Positions 44,038 to 54,837 of a stretch of 64,000 bases of DNA are shown piece after piece (positions within the stretch are counted from its first letter, which is position 1; each line of letters begins with the position of its first letter). The stretch is from Sepioteuthis lessoniana. Taxonomy: Eukaryota > Mollusca > Cephalopoda > Myopsida > Loliginidae. The notes below the pieces were generated by a model that was given only the letters and a program-made list of their open reading frames with translations, ran no database searches and was not told the origin of the DNA. The translations under genes and the position numbers were made by a program. The DNA is taken from NCBI GenBank assembly GCA_963585895.1, contig OY757939.1, positions 27,757,968 to 27,821,967 on the forward strand, written 5' to 3'.

Positions 44038-44275
44038 TTGGTTTCTTTGTTTAATGGCATACCAACATTCGTGGGTTATTTAATGCTAAATCTACCCGTA
44101 GAGAAGACCAGTAGTGGTGCTATTTAACCCATAGATGGGGGGTTAAGGGAGTTCCTACCTTTTCCCAAGGGTATTAGTCCCAAAATAAACATAATAGAAT
44201 GACTGGAGTTCGAACTCGTTTACTATGATTTTGCAGTCCTGCACGTTAACCATTACACCAGGGGAATATCCCCTA
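44038..44275 (-). mobile_element. SINE-1b copy, full length
   Basis: Reversed element A-type tail (taatggcataccaacattcg), middle (cttttcccaagggtattag) and tRNA-like head (gactggagttcgaactcgtt, ccattacaccagggg). Confidence 0.85.
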
Positions 44276-44545
44276 CTTGTAGGTTATTGGATGCCAAAAT
44301 TTGATTCCTTTATAAGCGTTTGATAGTAAATCTAACTATATATATTTGATTTTTTTTCGTTTGCTTTGTCTTATTTTTTAACGGCATGTCAGCCGCTTAT
44401 GGGTTATTTAATGCTGAAATATGCAAATGTTTGATTATATTCATATCTATTTATATTTGGTTTGGTTGGCTTTGGGTTTTTTTTAATGGCATATCAACTC
44501 TTTATGGGTTATTTAATGCCAAAATTTCCTTTATAATCGTTTTCG
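44276..44545 (-). mobile_element. Serial element A tail fragments
   Basis: At least three reversed tail pieces: taggttattggatgcca near 44281, cggcatgtcagccgctta near 44382, and atggcatatcaactcttta near 44485. All lack the rest of the element. Confidence 0.65.
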
Positions 44546-44596
44546 AAGCCTAATGCAGTTCAAAATCTACTTAGACATCATCTCAAATTGATCCGC

Positions 44597-44935
44597 GGCC
44601 CAGTCGGCTGGGTCTGCATCTCTTCAGAGGGTAAGACTCCCTCAACGAGTGTCCTGGATATGACACTAAACAATCTGATGATGTGGATCCAGTAATGCTG
44701 GAGCTTTGGGGGATACGGAGTACCTCTCTATTGCCATCGCTCCCTGCTCAAATCTGGCCCAGAGTGGTAGCACCTGATAAGGTCCTATAGATGGGTCAAC
44801 TAAAAATGTTTGAAATTTAATCTGTACTCATACCAAACTGAATTGTTTGAAATAGAACTGTTTATATGTATGAAAATGTATTTAGCCTTAACATACAATG
44901 GTTGATATTCCATAAAACCAAACTAAACCAAATCA
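44597..44935 (+). mobile_element. Element A copy, short form
   Basis: Head (cggcccagtcggctgggtct), body, only about one internal unit, and tail (ggttgatattccataaaacc). Confidence 0.88.
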
Positions 44936-45018
44936 AACAGATCAATTTGATTATAGATTTGACTCTACAAGGTACAGTTACTCCTTGTTAGTGTGTATCT
45001 GGAAGCTATGGCAAACAA

Positions 45019-45215
45019 GGAGGGAGTATCCTCGTGGTGCGCAATCGTAGTAAGCGAGTTCGAACTCCAGTCAGGCTTTCGGATAAATACCCTTAGCAAA
45101 GGTATGAACCTCCTTATCCTCCCAGCTATGGGTTAAATTGTACGGATACCTTCTAGAAGGATAGATTTGATAGATGGCATATCAACCAAGAAGGTTGATA
45201 TGCCATTAAACAACA
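45019..45215 (+). mobile_element. SINE-1b copy with palindromic tail
   Basis: Head (tcgtggtgcgcaatcgtagt, gagttcgaactccagtc), middle (acccttagcaaaggtatgaa), then the tail in which atggcatatcaacc is followed five bases later by its exact complement (45174-45206). Confidence 0.8.
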
Positions 45216-45474
45216 ACCAAACCGAAGAAGGAGTTAGTTCATATTTCCTAAAATTCCTGAAATATGATCTCAAAACTAGGTGTAGTTTTATGCAGGACAT
45301 ATTTTGGTGGGTATATGGTTCTACTCTTCAAGAATTCTATCCTCAGCCTACTGGGCGTGATTTAATTATAACCTACTAAGGGTAATATTAAATGTTGCAT
45401 AAATGGCCTGTCGAATTGTTTGTTTTTTTTTGTTTTGTTTTGTTTTGTTTTTGTTAACATGCTTATTCATGTTT
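45216..45474. other. Noncoding sequence with (TTTTG)n
   Basis: TTTTG repeats at about 45428-45453. Nothing else recognised. Confidence 0.5.
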
Positions 45475-45770
45475 AGCTGGTTGGTTTGTACGTGGTTTTA
45501 TAGCATATCAACCATTGTAGGTTATGAAATGCCCAGTCCTATTTTTATGCTTATATGATTTGTAAGAGAACAGATTTTTAGTAACTTTGTTTTTGAATGA
45601 GTTGTTAGAGATTATTTGTTTGTACATATTTAAATGGTTTCAAGTATTGAAATTTAACACTAATAATTCTATTCAATATCAATCATTTTTTGCACACATT
45701 TAAATGGTTTCAAGTATTCTAATTCAACAGTAATAATTCTATCTAATATCAATTATTTACTTGCATGCAT
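45475..45770 (-). mobile_element. Element A tail half
   Basis: Reversed tail (tagcatatcaaccattgtag) followed by the aacacatttaaatggtttca type of internal repeat seen in diverged copies. The head is missing. A (TA)n/(TG)n stretch follows at 45778-45825. Confidence 0.65.
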
Positions 45771-45792
45771 GTGTCTACATATATATATATGC

Positions 45793-45825
<33 letters not shown>

Positions 45826-45829
45826 AAGT

Positions 45830-46080
45830 CATGGTACAAATGAATAAGACATGCTGGTCATTGCTGGAGAAATAACAACGAAGTCGTAAGCGAAGTTCTC
45901 CAATGGATGTCTTCATACGGACGTGCAAGTGTTGGGCGACCATCTAGAATTTATTTATAACTGCTCTGTACGGACACAGGATGTACTCAAGAAGACCTGT
46001 CAGAAGCGATGGATGATAGTGATGAATGGCGAGAAAAAGTTAGAGAAATCCATGCTAGCAGCATGTCATAATGAGGATGA
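45830..46080 (+). mobile_element. LINE-A 3' end
   Basis: Carries the end-of-coding blocks (cattgctggagaaataacaa, ttctccaatggatgtcttca, gatggatgatagtgatgaat) and the trailing atgaggatgag. A (GATA)n run (46081-46107) follows. Confidence 0.8.
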
Positions 46081-46107
46081 GATAGATAGATAGATAGATA
46101 GATAGAT

Positions 46108-46345
46108 CGTGTTTGCCAATAGTTAGGGAAATTGAAGACCAATCCCAGGTCGAATCATACTAAAGATTCATTAAACTTTAAGATGCCTTCTTGCTTAACG
46201 TTCAACATTTTGAGGTAGGAATCAAGGGTATGTGAAGTTATCCAGGAAAGGTATAGCACCCTCTTTTACAGCTCGGTGTAGTAGCTATAGAAAAAGAAGC
46301 CATTGTGTCACGCTCGACTACGGTCGGCCAACTTACTTGCTTAAT
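46108..46345 (+). mobile_element. SINE-2 copy
   Basis: Diverged head (ccaatcccaggtcgaatcat), body (cttcttgcttaacgttcaac) and end (gctcgactacggtcggccaa). Confidence 0.85.
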
Positions 46346-46429
46346 ATATTTACATATAAATATATAGAGAGAGAGGTGCATTGATATTTACACATATAAA
46401 CATATCTGCAAAAATGTTCCCAAAATTTT

Positions 46430-46675
46430 GGTTTGGTTTGGTTTGGTTTGGTTTCTTTAGTTTAATGGCATATCAACATCTGTAGGTTATTTAATGCCAA
46501 AGCCATTCTCCTAGAAGAACAGTAGTGGTACTATTTAACCCATAGCTGGGAGGATAAGGAGGTTCATACCTTTTCCAATGGTATTTGTCCGAAAGTGAAC
46601 GTAATAGCGCGACTGAAGTTCGAACTCGCTTACTACGATTCCGCAGTCCATCGCTTTAACCACTACACCACGAGG
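46430..46675 (-). mobile_element. SINE-1b copy, full length
   Basis: Begins with (GGTTT)n, then the reversed tail (atggcatatcaacatctgta), the middle (accttttccaatggtatttg), and the head (gcgcgactgaagttcgaact, taaccactacaccacgaggg). Confidence 0.9.
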
Positions 46676-46684
46676 GTTGTCAAA

Positions 46685-46910
46685 TCATGCAGAGGCACCT
46701 CGAGTGGTCTAATAGTTAGTAAGCTAGATTAACAAACCTTTACTTGTGAGTTGTGTTACATCTTAGATAAAGCTTAGTAAATTATCAGCCAAATCATACG
46801 AGGGCTCATCAGATGACGTAATGGTTAGCAAGCTAGACTAGCAAACCTTTACGAGTGAGTTCGAGTCTCATTGGTTGCCTCATTCATAAGGCCTTGTGCT
46901 AAATCTAAAC
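46685..46910 (+). mobile_element. SINE-3: two tRNA-like head copies
   Basis: ctcgagtggtctaatagtta, then aacctttacttgtgagttg (46685-46750). A second copy has gatgacgtaatggttagcaa and aacctttacgagtgagttcg (46800-46910). The A and B boxes suggest tRNA derivation. A related reversed copy is at 57940-58055. Confidence 0.65.
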
Positions 46911-46975
46911 AAAATGCTTTGAAGTCTCAAGCTGAACAATAGCAAAGACATGGGAAGAAAACGACTGCAAATGAT

Positions 46976-47868
46976 TTGGTTGGTTGGTTGGTTGGTTGGT
47001 TGGATTTTATGGCATATCAACCTTTGTAGGTTATTTAACGCCAAATCCATTTTTATGTAAATAATCCATTCTATTTCAAACAATTCAGTTTACCATGAGT
47101 ACATAGTTTAATTGCCAAAAACACTTCTATTTCAAGCTATTCAGTTTATTCAAACAGTTCTATTTCAGCTAATTTAGTTTAGCGTAAGTACAGATTTTGT
47201 TTACACAGTAAAATGTCAAAACAGTTCTATATACAACAATTCAGTTTAGTGTAAGTGCAGTTTCAATGTCAAAAACAGTTCAATTTCAAACAATTCGGTT
47301 TAGCATAAGCACTCAATTTGAATGTAACTACAGTCTGATGGTGAAAAACATTTCTATTTTAAGCTATTCAGTTTAATCAAGCAGTTCTAATTCAGCTAAT
47401 TCAGTTTAGTGTATGTACAGATTTTGTTTACTCATAGTCAAATGCCAAAACAGTTCAATATTAAACAAATCAGTTTCGTGTAACTACAGTTTCAATGTAA
47501 AAAAAACAGTTCCATTTCAAATAATTCAGTTTAGCATAAGCACGCAGTTTAAATGTAAGTACGGTTTAATTGTCAAAAACATATCTATTTCAAACCATTC
47601 AATTTAGTCAAATTATTCAGTTTAGCATAAGTATGCCGTTAGTTCTATTTAACCCATAAACAGGGCCCTTATCAGGCGATATCACGTCGGGCCTGAGTGG
47701 ACCAGGGAGCAATGGCAATGAAGGGGTACTCTGCATCCCCCAAAGCCCCAGCATTACTAGAACCTCACCATCAGATTGTTTAGTGACATATCCAGGATAT
47801 TCATTGGGGTTTCTTGTCCCTCTGCAGAGGTACAGTCAGTGTATTCAACAGCCCCAGCCGACTGGATC
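46976..47868 (-). mobile_element. Element A copy, longest internal array
   Basis: A (TTGG)n run, reversed tail, about eight internal units (each with attcagttta or a variant), and reversed body and head to ccagccgactgg. This is the clearest case of internal-unit number variation in the window. Confidence 0.9.
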
Positions 47869-47944
47869 AGACTACAATTAATGGAACTTCATCTCAAAAG
47901 AATACAATTTACACAATACAACACAGGTCCGCTAAACAAAACTT

Positions 47945-48430
47945 ATTTTCTGAGAAATGCTTTATAAGAGCATGAAGCCTTATAGTGACACTGTGTACTT
48001 TTTATATCGTCGTGGTGTCTTGAAAGGTGATTCATTGGCGCTATTTCTATTCATAATCTGCCTAAATTTCGTATTACGAACGCCAACAGTTTTGATGGGA
48101 AAAATGACTTCATACAAAAAATGCCAGAAGCAGATAGTAACCTGCTAAAACAATTACTGATCATCATTACGCAAAAGATCTACCGTTTCTTAGTAATACA
48201 ACAGTTCAAACCGAATCTCTGCAGCATAACCTGCAACAAGCAGCAAAAAGTATTGACCTCTATGTGAACTCTGATAAAAGAGAGTTCATGTCTTTTAATC
48301 AAGGTGGCGTTATTTTAATCGTTGAATTGCAAACCTCAAAAATTAGTTGTCCAGTTGAAGTATCTTGGTAGCAACATCTCCTCAACTGAAAGCGACTTCA
48401 ACATGCGCATCAAGAAATGTAAGAACTTAT
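47945..48430 (+). pseudogene. LINE-A RT fragment
   Basis: LYRRGVLKGDSLALFLFIICL corresponds to the RT block before the catalytic motif. It is followed by frameshifted sequence including ctccacagcat-like lines to acatctcctcaactgaaagc (the SSTES block). Stops interrupt it. Confidence 0.8.
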
Positions 48431-48529
48431 GAGAATCACCGGTATATCTTTCAGATTTGATGAGTAATTGAAAGAAAGCAGATTGCTGATATTTCAGTGA
48501 TAACTCCAGGCCTACTGTTTGGCTATATA

Positions 48530-48900
48530 TTTCTTTTTTCTTATTTTCTGTTATTTTCTTTTTAGATCCTTTGTTTATGGCTTTTCTTTCTTTCTTTCTT
48601 TCTTTCTTTCTTTTCCTCCTTATTTTTTCCTTTTATTTTTAGATCCTCTGTTTATGACTTTCTTTCTTTCTTTCTTTCTTTGGTTATTTTCTATGGTATA
48701 TTCTTATGAGATACTGTTTATGACTTTCTTTCTTTCTTTCTTTCTTTCTTTTTTCTTTCTTTCTTTGTATGATATTTTCTTATTAGATCCTCAGTCTCTA
48801 TCTTTCTTCATTTCCCTAGAGTTATGTTCATTTGTAAATTATCTTTTTCTATGGATATTGCAAAGGGACTTGAGTAAAATCCAATATACAACATGATGTA
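48530..48900. repeat. Polypyrimidine tract of (TTTC)n with repeated spacers
   Basis: TTTC runs alternate with ttagatcctttgtttatgg or close variants four times, indicating a compound tandem unit. The phenylalanine-rich open frame is a translation of this. Confidence 0.85.
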
Positions 48901-49139
48901 TTTCTCAAGGAAACCGACATGGAAGAATAGAGAATAAAGAAATTGGTAAATAATAAAAGAATCCAAATAGTAGATTTGCACAAAAATTTTGAATGCGGAA
49001 CATACAAACCCTTTTTTGATATCAGGTGAATTGGTGCTAAAAAAAATTACATGAGTGTCCTATACTGTAACCCAGGCTGGGGGCGCTACTCCGGAAACCT
49101 GTCTTGGGTTAGAAAAACTTGGCAGAGCCCATCCCTCTT
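48901..49139. other. Intronic sequence, nothing recognised
   Basis: No element or coding signal identified. Confidence 0.4.
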
Positions 49140-49380
49140 AGGGTCTACAACGAGTTCGAATACCGAGTTTTCCATCTCTTAGACTCGTTACCATACCTCG
49201 GTTTAAAAACCCAAGTTGCTTTACTATTTACTCATAACAGCAAGTGGAATAGTTGCATTTATACTTTTCCCAATTGTATTAGCACTTTGCGAAAAGCAAA
49301 CAAGATTGTTCAAGATTTGAACTCAGGTAGCCGAGTCTAACTCCTATGACGATAACCATAATGCCACAAGTGCCTCCATG
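49140..49380 (-). mobile_element. SINE-1 copy, diverged
   Basis: Reversed middle (cttttcccaattgtattagc) and head (caagatttgaactcagg, gataaccataatgccacaag), with the tail partly recognisable (gttttccatctcttagac). Confidence 0.75.
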
Positions 49381-49442
49381 TCTAATTCTGCAAGACTAGT
49401 GTGATAAAAAAAAAAGTAGCAAAATTAAAAGTGAATTTTTAC

Positions 49443-49510
49443 CTCAAATAACTGGTCGTCTTGATCGTCAAATGCATAACCATCGAGTCTGTTGACAACC
49501 TGTGCCACGC
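49443..49510 (-). CDS. PDE11A: PDE11-like phosphodiesterase exon: middle of GAF-B domain
   Basis: A 68-base minus-strand exon with acceptor tttacag and donor gtaaaaa. It begins with the last two bases of a glycine codon split from exon 62270-62195 and ends in phase 0. It encodes VAQVVNRLDGYAFDDQDDQLFE. The GVAQVxNRLDGxxFDDxDxxLFE pattern is that of the GAF-B core of PDE11A; PDE5 and PDE6 have CQLVN/AQVVNK versions without NRLDG. It links the other two exons without a frame break, which is the main support for all three being real. Codon choice is ordinary and no stop or repeat lies inside. Confidence 0.92.
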
Positions 49511-49819
49511 CTGTAAATAAAAACAAATTTTAGAGGAAAATGATCTCACAAAAAAAAATTAGATGGAAAGAGTACATTGTAATATCTTCCTTTTATAAAA
49601 ACATTGTAATATCTTCCTTTTATAAAAACATTCAGTGTCTATCATTCTATAAAATATTTTTTGCTATTTTGATTATTTTTCTTTATATCGTATTTTGTTT
49701 CTGTTTTTTATTGGTTTTTTTTATTGCAAACATTAGTTCTTTAGCCAAGGATTTATTTCTTGCTACTAGTATCACTTAACCCAGTACAATCTGTCAGTTG
49801 TAATTTGAAAATGAGAGGT

Positions 49820-50111
49820 ACTATTTACCAACCCCTCCGCTCGGGCAGGATATGACACAAGGTCAATTTTTAAGCGGAGTTTATACAGGTTTGAATTCAG
49901 AGTTTCCTTCTCCTAGACTAGTTGCCTAACCAAGGCTGAAGAACCTAGTCTGTCCTACTATTTACCCATAGCTGGAGGGAGAATAATTGGATTCATACCT
50001 TTCCCAAGGGTATTAGTGCTATGTGAAATGCAATCATTCTCGTCCAGGATTTGAACTCGTATCGCCGTGTTCATTTCCTACAGCGATAACGACTACACCA
50101 CGGGCACCTCC
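49820..50111 (-). mobile_element. SINE-1 copy, complete with 17-bp target duplication
   Basis: Flanked by atttgaaaatgagaggt at 49803-49819 and 50112-50128. It runs from the tail (accaacccctccgctcgggc reversed) to the head (aacgactacaccacgggcac reversed). It is almost the same length as the copies at 40013 and 42985. Confidence 0.96.
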
Positions 50112-50128
50112 ATTTGAAAATGAGAGGT

Positions 50129-50475
50129 GCATAGCCAATTAATCATTCCATTGCTCTGATAGACGCTCTGGTATTGTGGGGAGGGTGCTCGGCAAAGTAA
50201 CCAATATAGAACTTTGCAAACAAAAGAAGAATCTCTATAGAATAGATATTGGTTATTATTTGTATTTATCATATCTACGCTGCTTTACTTATCGATCGTA
50301 AAAAGACATCCTGAGAGTTATAATAATTGACAGAGAAATAAATGACAGTGAAAATCTAACAAGCAAATCGTGACACCAAGGAAGATGAAGCTCAAATCAA
50401 GAAATATAGCAACGTTTTTCTCATCTACTTGATAACATGCTTCCGTAAATCTGCAACTAGTTCCTTTGGATCTTC
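50129..50475. other. Intronic sequence, nothing recognised
   Basis: No element or coding signal identified. Confidence 0.4.
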
Positions 50476-50477
50476 CA

Positions 50478-51025
50478 GCCCAATTGGGTGGAGCTGTAGA
50501 ACACACTAAATTTATCTTTACAGAGGATTAAGTCTCCTGTGCCCTAAAGAGTGCCCTAGATGTGACACTCTATTGCATCTGATAGTGAGACTCTAGTCCT
50601 TGATCTCTTGTTAATGTGTTGTACCCCTTCATTGCTATTACTCACAAATCCACTCTGTCCCGAAGTGGTATTATCTCTAAGGGTCAAATTGAAATGTTTA
50701 ACCATTAAGCTGTGTGAAAAAAAATGACTGATGTTGAATTATGTTGGTTGGTTGGTTGGTTGGTTGGTTGGTTTTATGGCATATAAACCATTGTAGGTTA
50801 CTTAATGCTAAATCTATTTTTATACAAATAATCTGCTCTATTTTAAACAATTCAGTTTAGCATGACTACACGGTTTAATTGTCAAAAACATTTCTATTTC
50901 AAGCTATCCAGTTTATTCAAACAGCTCTAAATCAAACAATTAAGTTTAGTATAATTATAGATTTAGTTCACACACAGTTTCAATGTAAAAAAAATTCCAT
51001 TTCAAGCAATTCGGTTTATTACTAG
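50478..51025. mobile_element. Two element A pieces tail-to-tail
   Basis: 50478-50742 is plus-oriented (head cccaattgggtggagctgta, body) and lacks the tail. 50743-51025 is minus-oriented and starts with a (TTGG)n run and the reversed tail (atggcatataaaccattgta) followed by internal units. Confidence 0.8.
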
Positions 51026-51029
51026 CCGT

Positions 51030-51485
51030 TCAAACCAACGGAAACCATCACGGGAGATCGCTATCGGCTATTGTTTATGCATTTGAGCAGAGCATTGAAG
51101 GAAAAAAAACAGCCTATATAAAAGCAGAAACACGACAAAGTGGTTTTGCAACATGACAACGCTTGGCCACATGTTGCAAAAACCTGCTTCTAAACACTTA
51201 AATGGGAAGTTCTCTTCCAACCACCGTTTTCACCAAGCTTTGCCCCGTCCGATTATACCTTGTTCCGATTGATGGGACATGGCCTGGCTGAGCATCACTT
51301 TTATTCTTATGAAGATGCAAAAAAATAGGTTAACTCCTAGTTAACCTCAAAAAACATGTCGTTTTTCCGACATGAAATTCAAATGTTGCCAGAAAGATAG
51401 GAAAAGTAGTAGCAAGCGATGGACAATACTTTGAGTTACATTTCTTAGAAACTTTTGAAAATAAAACATTACTTGGCATGAAAAA
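51030..51485 (+). pseudogene. Mariner-type transposase C-terminal half, degenerate
   Basis: Translates, with frame changes and stops, to LQHDNAWPHVAKTCF (the HxD catalytic block), LKWEVLFQPPFSPSFAPSDY (with the third catalytic aspartate kept), HGLAEHHFYSYEDAKK and SKNMSFFRHEIQMLPER. This is the usual order of a mariner C-terminus. The N-terminal half and left end are absent. It may end near 51505 with gtggaaacttattc, resembling a mariner terminus. It belongs to a different subfamily from the 16.4-kb copy. Confidence 0.85.
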
Positions 51486-51734
51486 AAAATAGTGGAAACT
51501 TATTCAAAGTCCTAATAGCTTCAAGTAACGTTTCTTAATACAAATATTTTACTCTTATATGGTTTCAAGTATTTGTATCAAATGTAAATAATCTTTAAAT
51601 AATTATAACTTCAAACATACAAATGTTTAGAGTTATAAGAAATCAAGTACTTGTATCGAATGCAAATTATTTTTAAACAGATTTATTGGATTCATAAACG
51701 AGGCTTTAACAGTTATTATATCTTTGGCCCAGAT
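51486..51734. other. AT-rich intronic sequence
   Basis: Weak ttcaagtatttgtat repeats. Nothing firmly recognised. Confidence 0.4.
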
Positions 51735-51900
51735 GGTTTCGTTTCTTTTATCAAATGGCATTTCAACCTTCGTGGATTATTTAGTGCCAAAGCAATTCTG
51801 TAGATGAATAGAAGTGATATTATTTAACCCATAGCTAGGAAATTAGGGGGCTCATTCTATTCCCAAGAATCGGGGTCTAAATGTAGCTGGGAGTCATGGC
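51735..51900 (-). mobile_element. SINE-1b fragment
   Basis: Reversed tail (aaatggcatttcaaccttcg) and middle (atttaacccatagctaggaa). The head is missing. Confidence 0.7.
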
Positions 51901-51973
51901 AATAAAATGTACCCAGCAAATCACCAACAGCAAAGAATACAGTCAGCCTATTCTTGGCCACACTGACATAGAC

Positions 51974-52187
51974 TTCCTAATAGATTGCTTTTATCTACGA
52001 CTTAATCTACCATCGACTTCTCCACCATTTGAATTAAATATGATTTCCTAATAGATTGCCTTTATCTACGACTTAATCTACCATCGAGTTCTCCACCATT
52101 TGAATTAAATATGATTTCCAAATACATTGCTTTTATCTACGACTTAATCTACCATCGACTTCTCTACCATTTGAATTAAATATGATT
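51974..52187. repeat. Three-copy 71-bp tandem repeat
   Basis: Units start at 51974, 52045 and 52116 and are nearly identical (tgcttttatctacgacttaa, caccatttgaattaaatatg). Confidence 0.95.
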
Positions 52188-52319
52188 TAATTAATTACAA
52201 GGTCAATTCATAATTTGATAACAATGATTGTGTAAATAATTGTATTATTAAATTAATTAAAATTATAATCGATTTTATCTCCTACAAAATGGTTTCCGTA
52301 GGAAGCCATACACTGATAA

Positions 52320-52525
52320 TCTCTCTGACGTCGGGGCCGATAATAAGCAGACTGTATCCTCTGCAGAAGGGTAAGATCTTCCCCAACCAAAAGAGATGTC
52401 CTTGGTAGGAAACTAAACTGTATCTGATAGCCAGGCTTCAGTTCTAGGGTTCTAAGAAGTACCATTACTCATACGACCATTCGGAGCAGGAGCGGTAGCA
52501 CATGTTAAGGTCCCATCTATAAATG
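52320..52525 (+). mobile_element. Diverged element A fragment
   Basis: tctgcagaagggtaagatct, aaactgtatctgatagccag and gcggtagcacatgttaagg keep the body order but with many changes. Confidence 0.55.
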
Positions 52526-52552
52526 AAGATTTCTCTTCATTAAATGTATAAG

Positions 52553-53075
52553 ATTTGGTTGGGTTGGGTTTTATGGCATATCAACCATTGAAGGTTATTT
52601 ACCACCGATTCCTCTTTATGCGTGCATATTGAATATATATTATTTATCAACACGTTTTGTTGATAAAGTTTTTAAAAAACCCTGAGCACATTCTTAAGCA
52701 TACAGTTAAATGGTTCCAAGTATTGCTATGTATCGCAAACAATTCATTTAAACATCAGCCATTTGTTTAGGCAGAGATAAATGATCAAAAAGTTCTATAT
52801 CAAACATTCCAATTTAGCATGACTCATTCGATTGCACCCAGTTAATATGTCAATCAGTTCTATTTGGCTCATAGATAGGAGCCTATCAAGTGCTACCACT
52901 CTGGGCCTGAGTGGACCTGGGAGCAATGGCAATGAAGGGTACTCTGCTTTTCACAAAGCTCGAGCCTCATCATCAGAGTGACTAGTATCATTTCCAAGAT
53001 ACTCATTGGGGGAATCTTACTCCTCTGCAGAGATGCAGTTGGTGTATTCTTCAGCCCCACCCGACTGGGCCACTT
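52553..53075 (-). mobile_element. Element A copy
   Basis: Reversed tail (tggcatatcaaccattgaag), internal units, body and head (cttcagccccacccgactgg). Confidence 0.88.
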
Positions 53076-53079
53076 GGAT

Positions 53080-54430
53080 TCTTTTTGCTTATATATTTTT
53101 CGGAGAAAACGAAACCTACAAATACTTGGGAATCTTGGAGGCTGACACCATCAAACAAGTGGAAATGAAAAACAAAATTCAAAAAGAATATCTCAGGAGA
53201 ACTAGAAAACTACTCGAGACAAAGCTCTCAAGCAGGAACCTTATCAAAGGAATAAATACTTGAGCTGTACCACTCGTTAGATACACGGGACCCTTTCTTA
53301 AGTGGACCAAAGATGAACTTAGACAAATGGACCAAAGAACTTGAAAACTTATGACCATGCACAAGGCATTACATCCCAGAGATGACGTGGACAGACTATA
53401 TGTATCAAGAAAAGAGGAGGGAAGAGGACTTGCCAGCATCGAAGACAGCGTTCATGCATCTATACAAGGACTCGAAGACTATATAGAAAAACACGAAAGA
53501 GGACTGATTACGGCCAACAGAAAAAATACTGACAACACGATAGATAGCAGAATGATAATAACTAGGAAACAATAATGGGAAGAAAAACAACCTTATGGGC
53601 GTTTTAAACGACTAATAAACAACATCTCACACGACAAAATCTGGACATGGCAAAAAAAGGAAAGTTTAAGAGAGAAACAGAATCTCTCCTAATGACAGCA
53701 TAAAACAGCGCCATAAGAACCAATCATATCAAAGGCAGGATAGATAAGACGCAACAAAATAGCAAATGTACACTATCCGGTGACAGAGATGAAACCATCA
53801 ATCACATAATAAGCGAATGTAGCAAATTGGCACAGAAGGAGTATAAGGCTAGACACAACTGGGTGGGCAAGAAATTCAAATTCGACTGGGAAATGTGCAA
53901 GAAATGTAAATTCGACCATGTCAACAAATGGTATATGCACAACCCGGCACCTGTCCTAGAAAATGGCACTCACAAACTCCTATGGGACTTTGACATACAC
54001 ACGGGTCACCTAATCTTGTCTAGAAGACCAGACTTAATAATAATCAACAAAAAAAGAAAATCTGTAAAACTGTCGACTTTGCTGTCCCGGCTGACCATAG
54101 AATAAAACTGAAAGAATGTGAAAAGAGAGATAAGTACCTCGACCTTGCTAGAGAATTGAAAAAACTATGGAACATGAAGGTGACAATTATACCAATTGTG
54201 ATTGGTGCTTTTGGCACGGTAACTAAAGGATTATTAATGGGCCTGGAAGATTTAGAAGTTGGCGGCTGGGTGGAGACCAACCAAACAACAGCATTATTGA
54301 AAACGGCCAGAATACTGAGAAGAGTCCTGGAGACTTGAGGAGACTTGCTGTCACCCAATCTCCAGTGAAAGACCATTAGCTAACGCTGATGTGAAAACTC
54401 TAATGAGTAATAATAATAATAATAAAATAA
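53080..54430 (+). pseudogene. LINE-B: C-terminal part of a second non-LTR retrotransposon
   Basis: It is 5' truncated and broken by stops and shifts. In order: ENETYKYLGILEADTIKQ (the segment after the RT core), a region with RDDVDRLYVSRKEEGRGLAS and IQGLEDYIEKHERGL, a probable zinc knuckle (C...GDRDETINHIISEC, about 53768-53820), then YKARHNWVGKKFKFDWEMC, KWYMHNPAPVLENGTHKLLW, SRRPDLIIINKKRK (endonuclease-like block), and LWNMKVTIIPIVIGAFGTV with ARILRRVLET. The PDLII block and zinc knuckle resemble R2-like elements with a restriction-type endonuclease, though I cannot assign the clade. It ends in an (AAT)n tail near 54408-54430. Confidence 0.85.
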
Positions 54431-54545
54431 GATTATTGAGAAGAGTCCTAGAAACATGAGAAGACTTGCTGTCACTTAAACTCCACTGGTAAGCCATCAG
54501 CTAACGCTGGTGTGAAAAACGCTCAAATAAGTAAAAAGAAAATGT
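54431..54545 (+). mobile_element. Second LINE-B 3' end
   Basis: The last hundred or so bases of LINE-B (attgagaagagtcctagaaa, catcagctaacgctggtgtg) recur directly after the first (AAT)n tail. 54546-54837 then holds nothing recognised. Confidence 0.85.
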
Positions 54546-54837
54546 AGCACCCTACCACCGTACCTGTAATATTAGAAGCCCTGGGTAAAATCAAAAAAAC
54601 ATTTCGAAGATATCTGGCAGTCCCAGCCAATATGATATACAAAAAAATATCCACTTTACGCAACTACACAGCTCTTTATCAGAAAACAATCAATATAAGA
54701 AAAATATCACCCATTTATGTAATCATTATTTTCCCTTACGCTAGGTCTTGGGTAGAAACCAGATGGACAATTGTAAGAAAAAAAAGTAAAGCTGGAAATT
54801 AGATTTAAAAGTAATAATAATAATGATAAGGTAGTAA

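Larger units (their letters stand above)
35383..49442 (-). other. PDE11-like intron, 14,060 bp
   Basis: It lies between the donor after exon 49510-49443 (gtaaaaat) and the acceptor ttttgtag before exon 35382-35290. It is filled with element A, SINE-1/1b/2/3 and LINE-A copies in both orientations. 35383-35584 shows only short imperfect repeats of attgtgtta. Confidence 0.85.
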
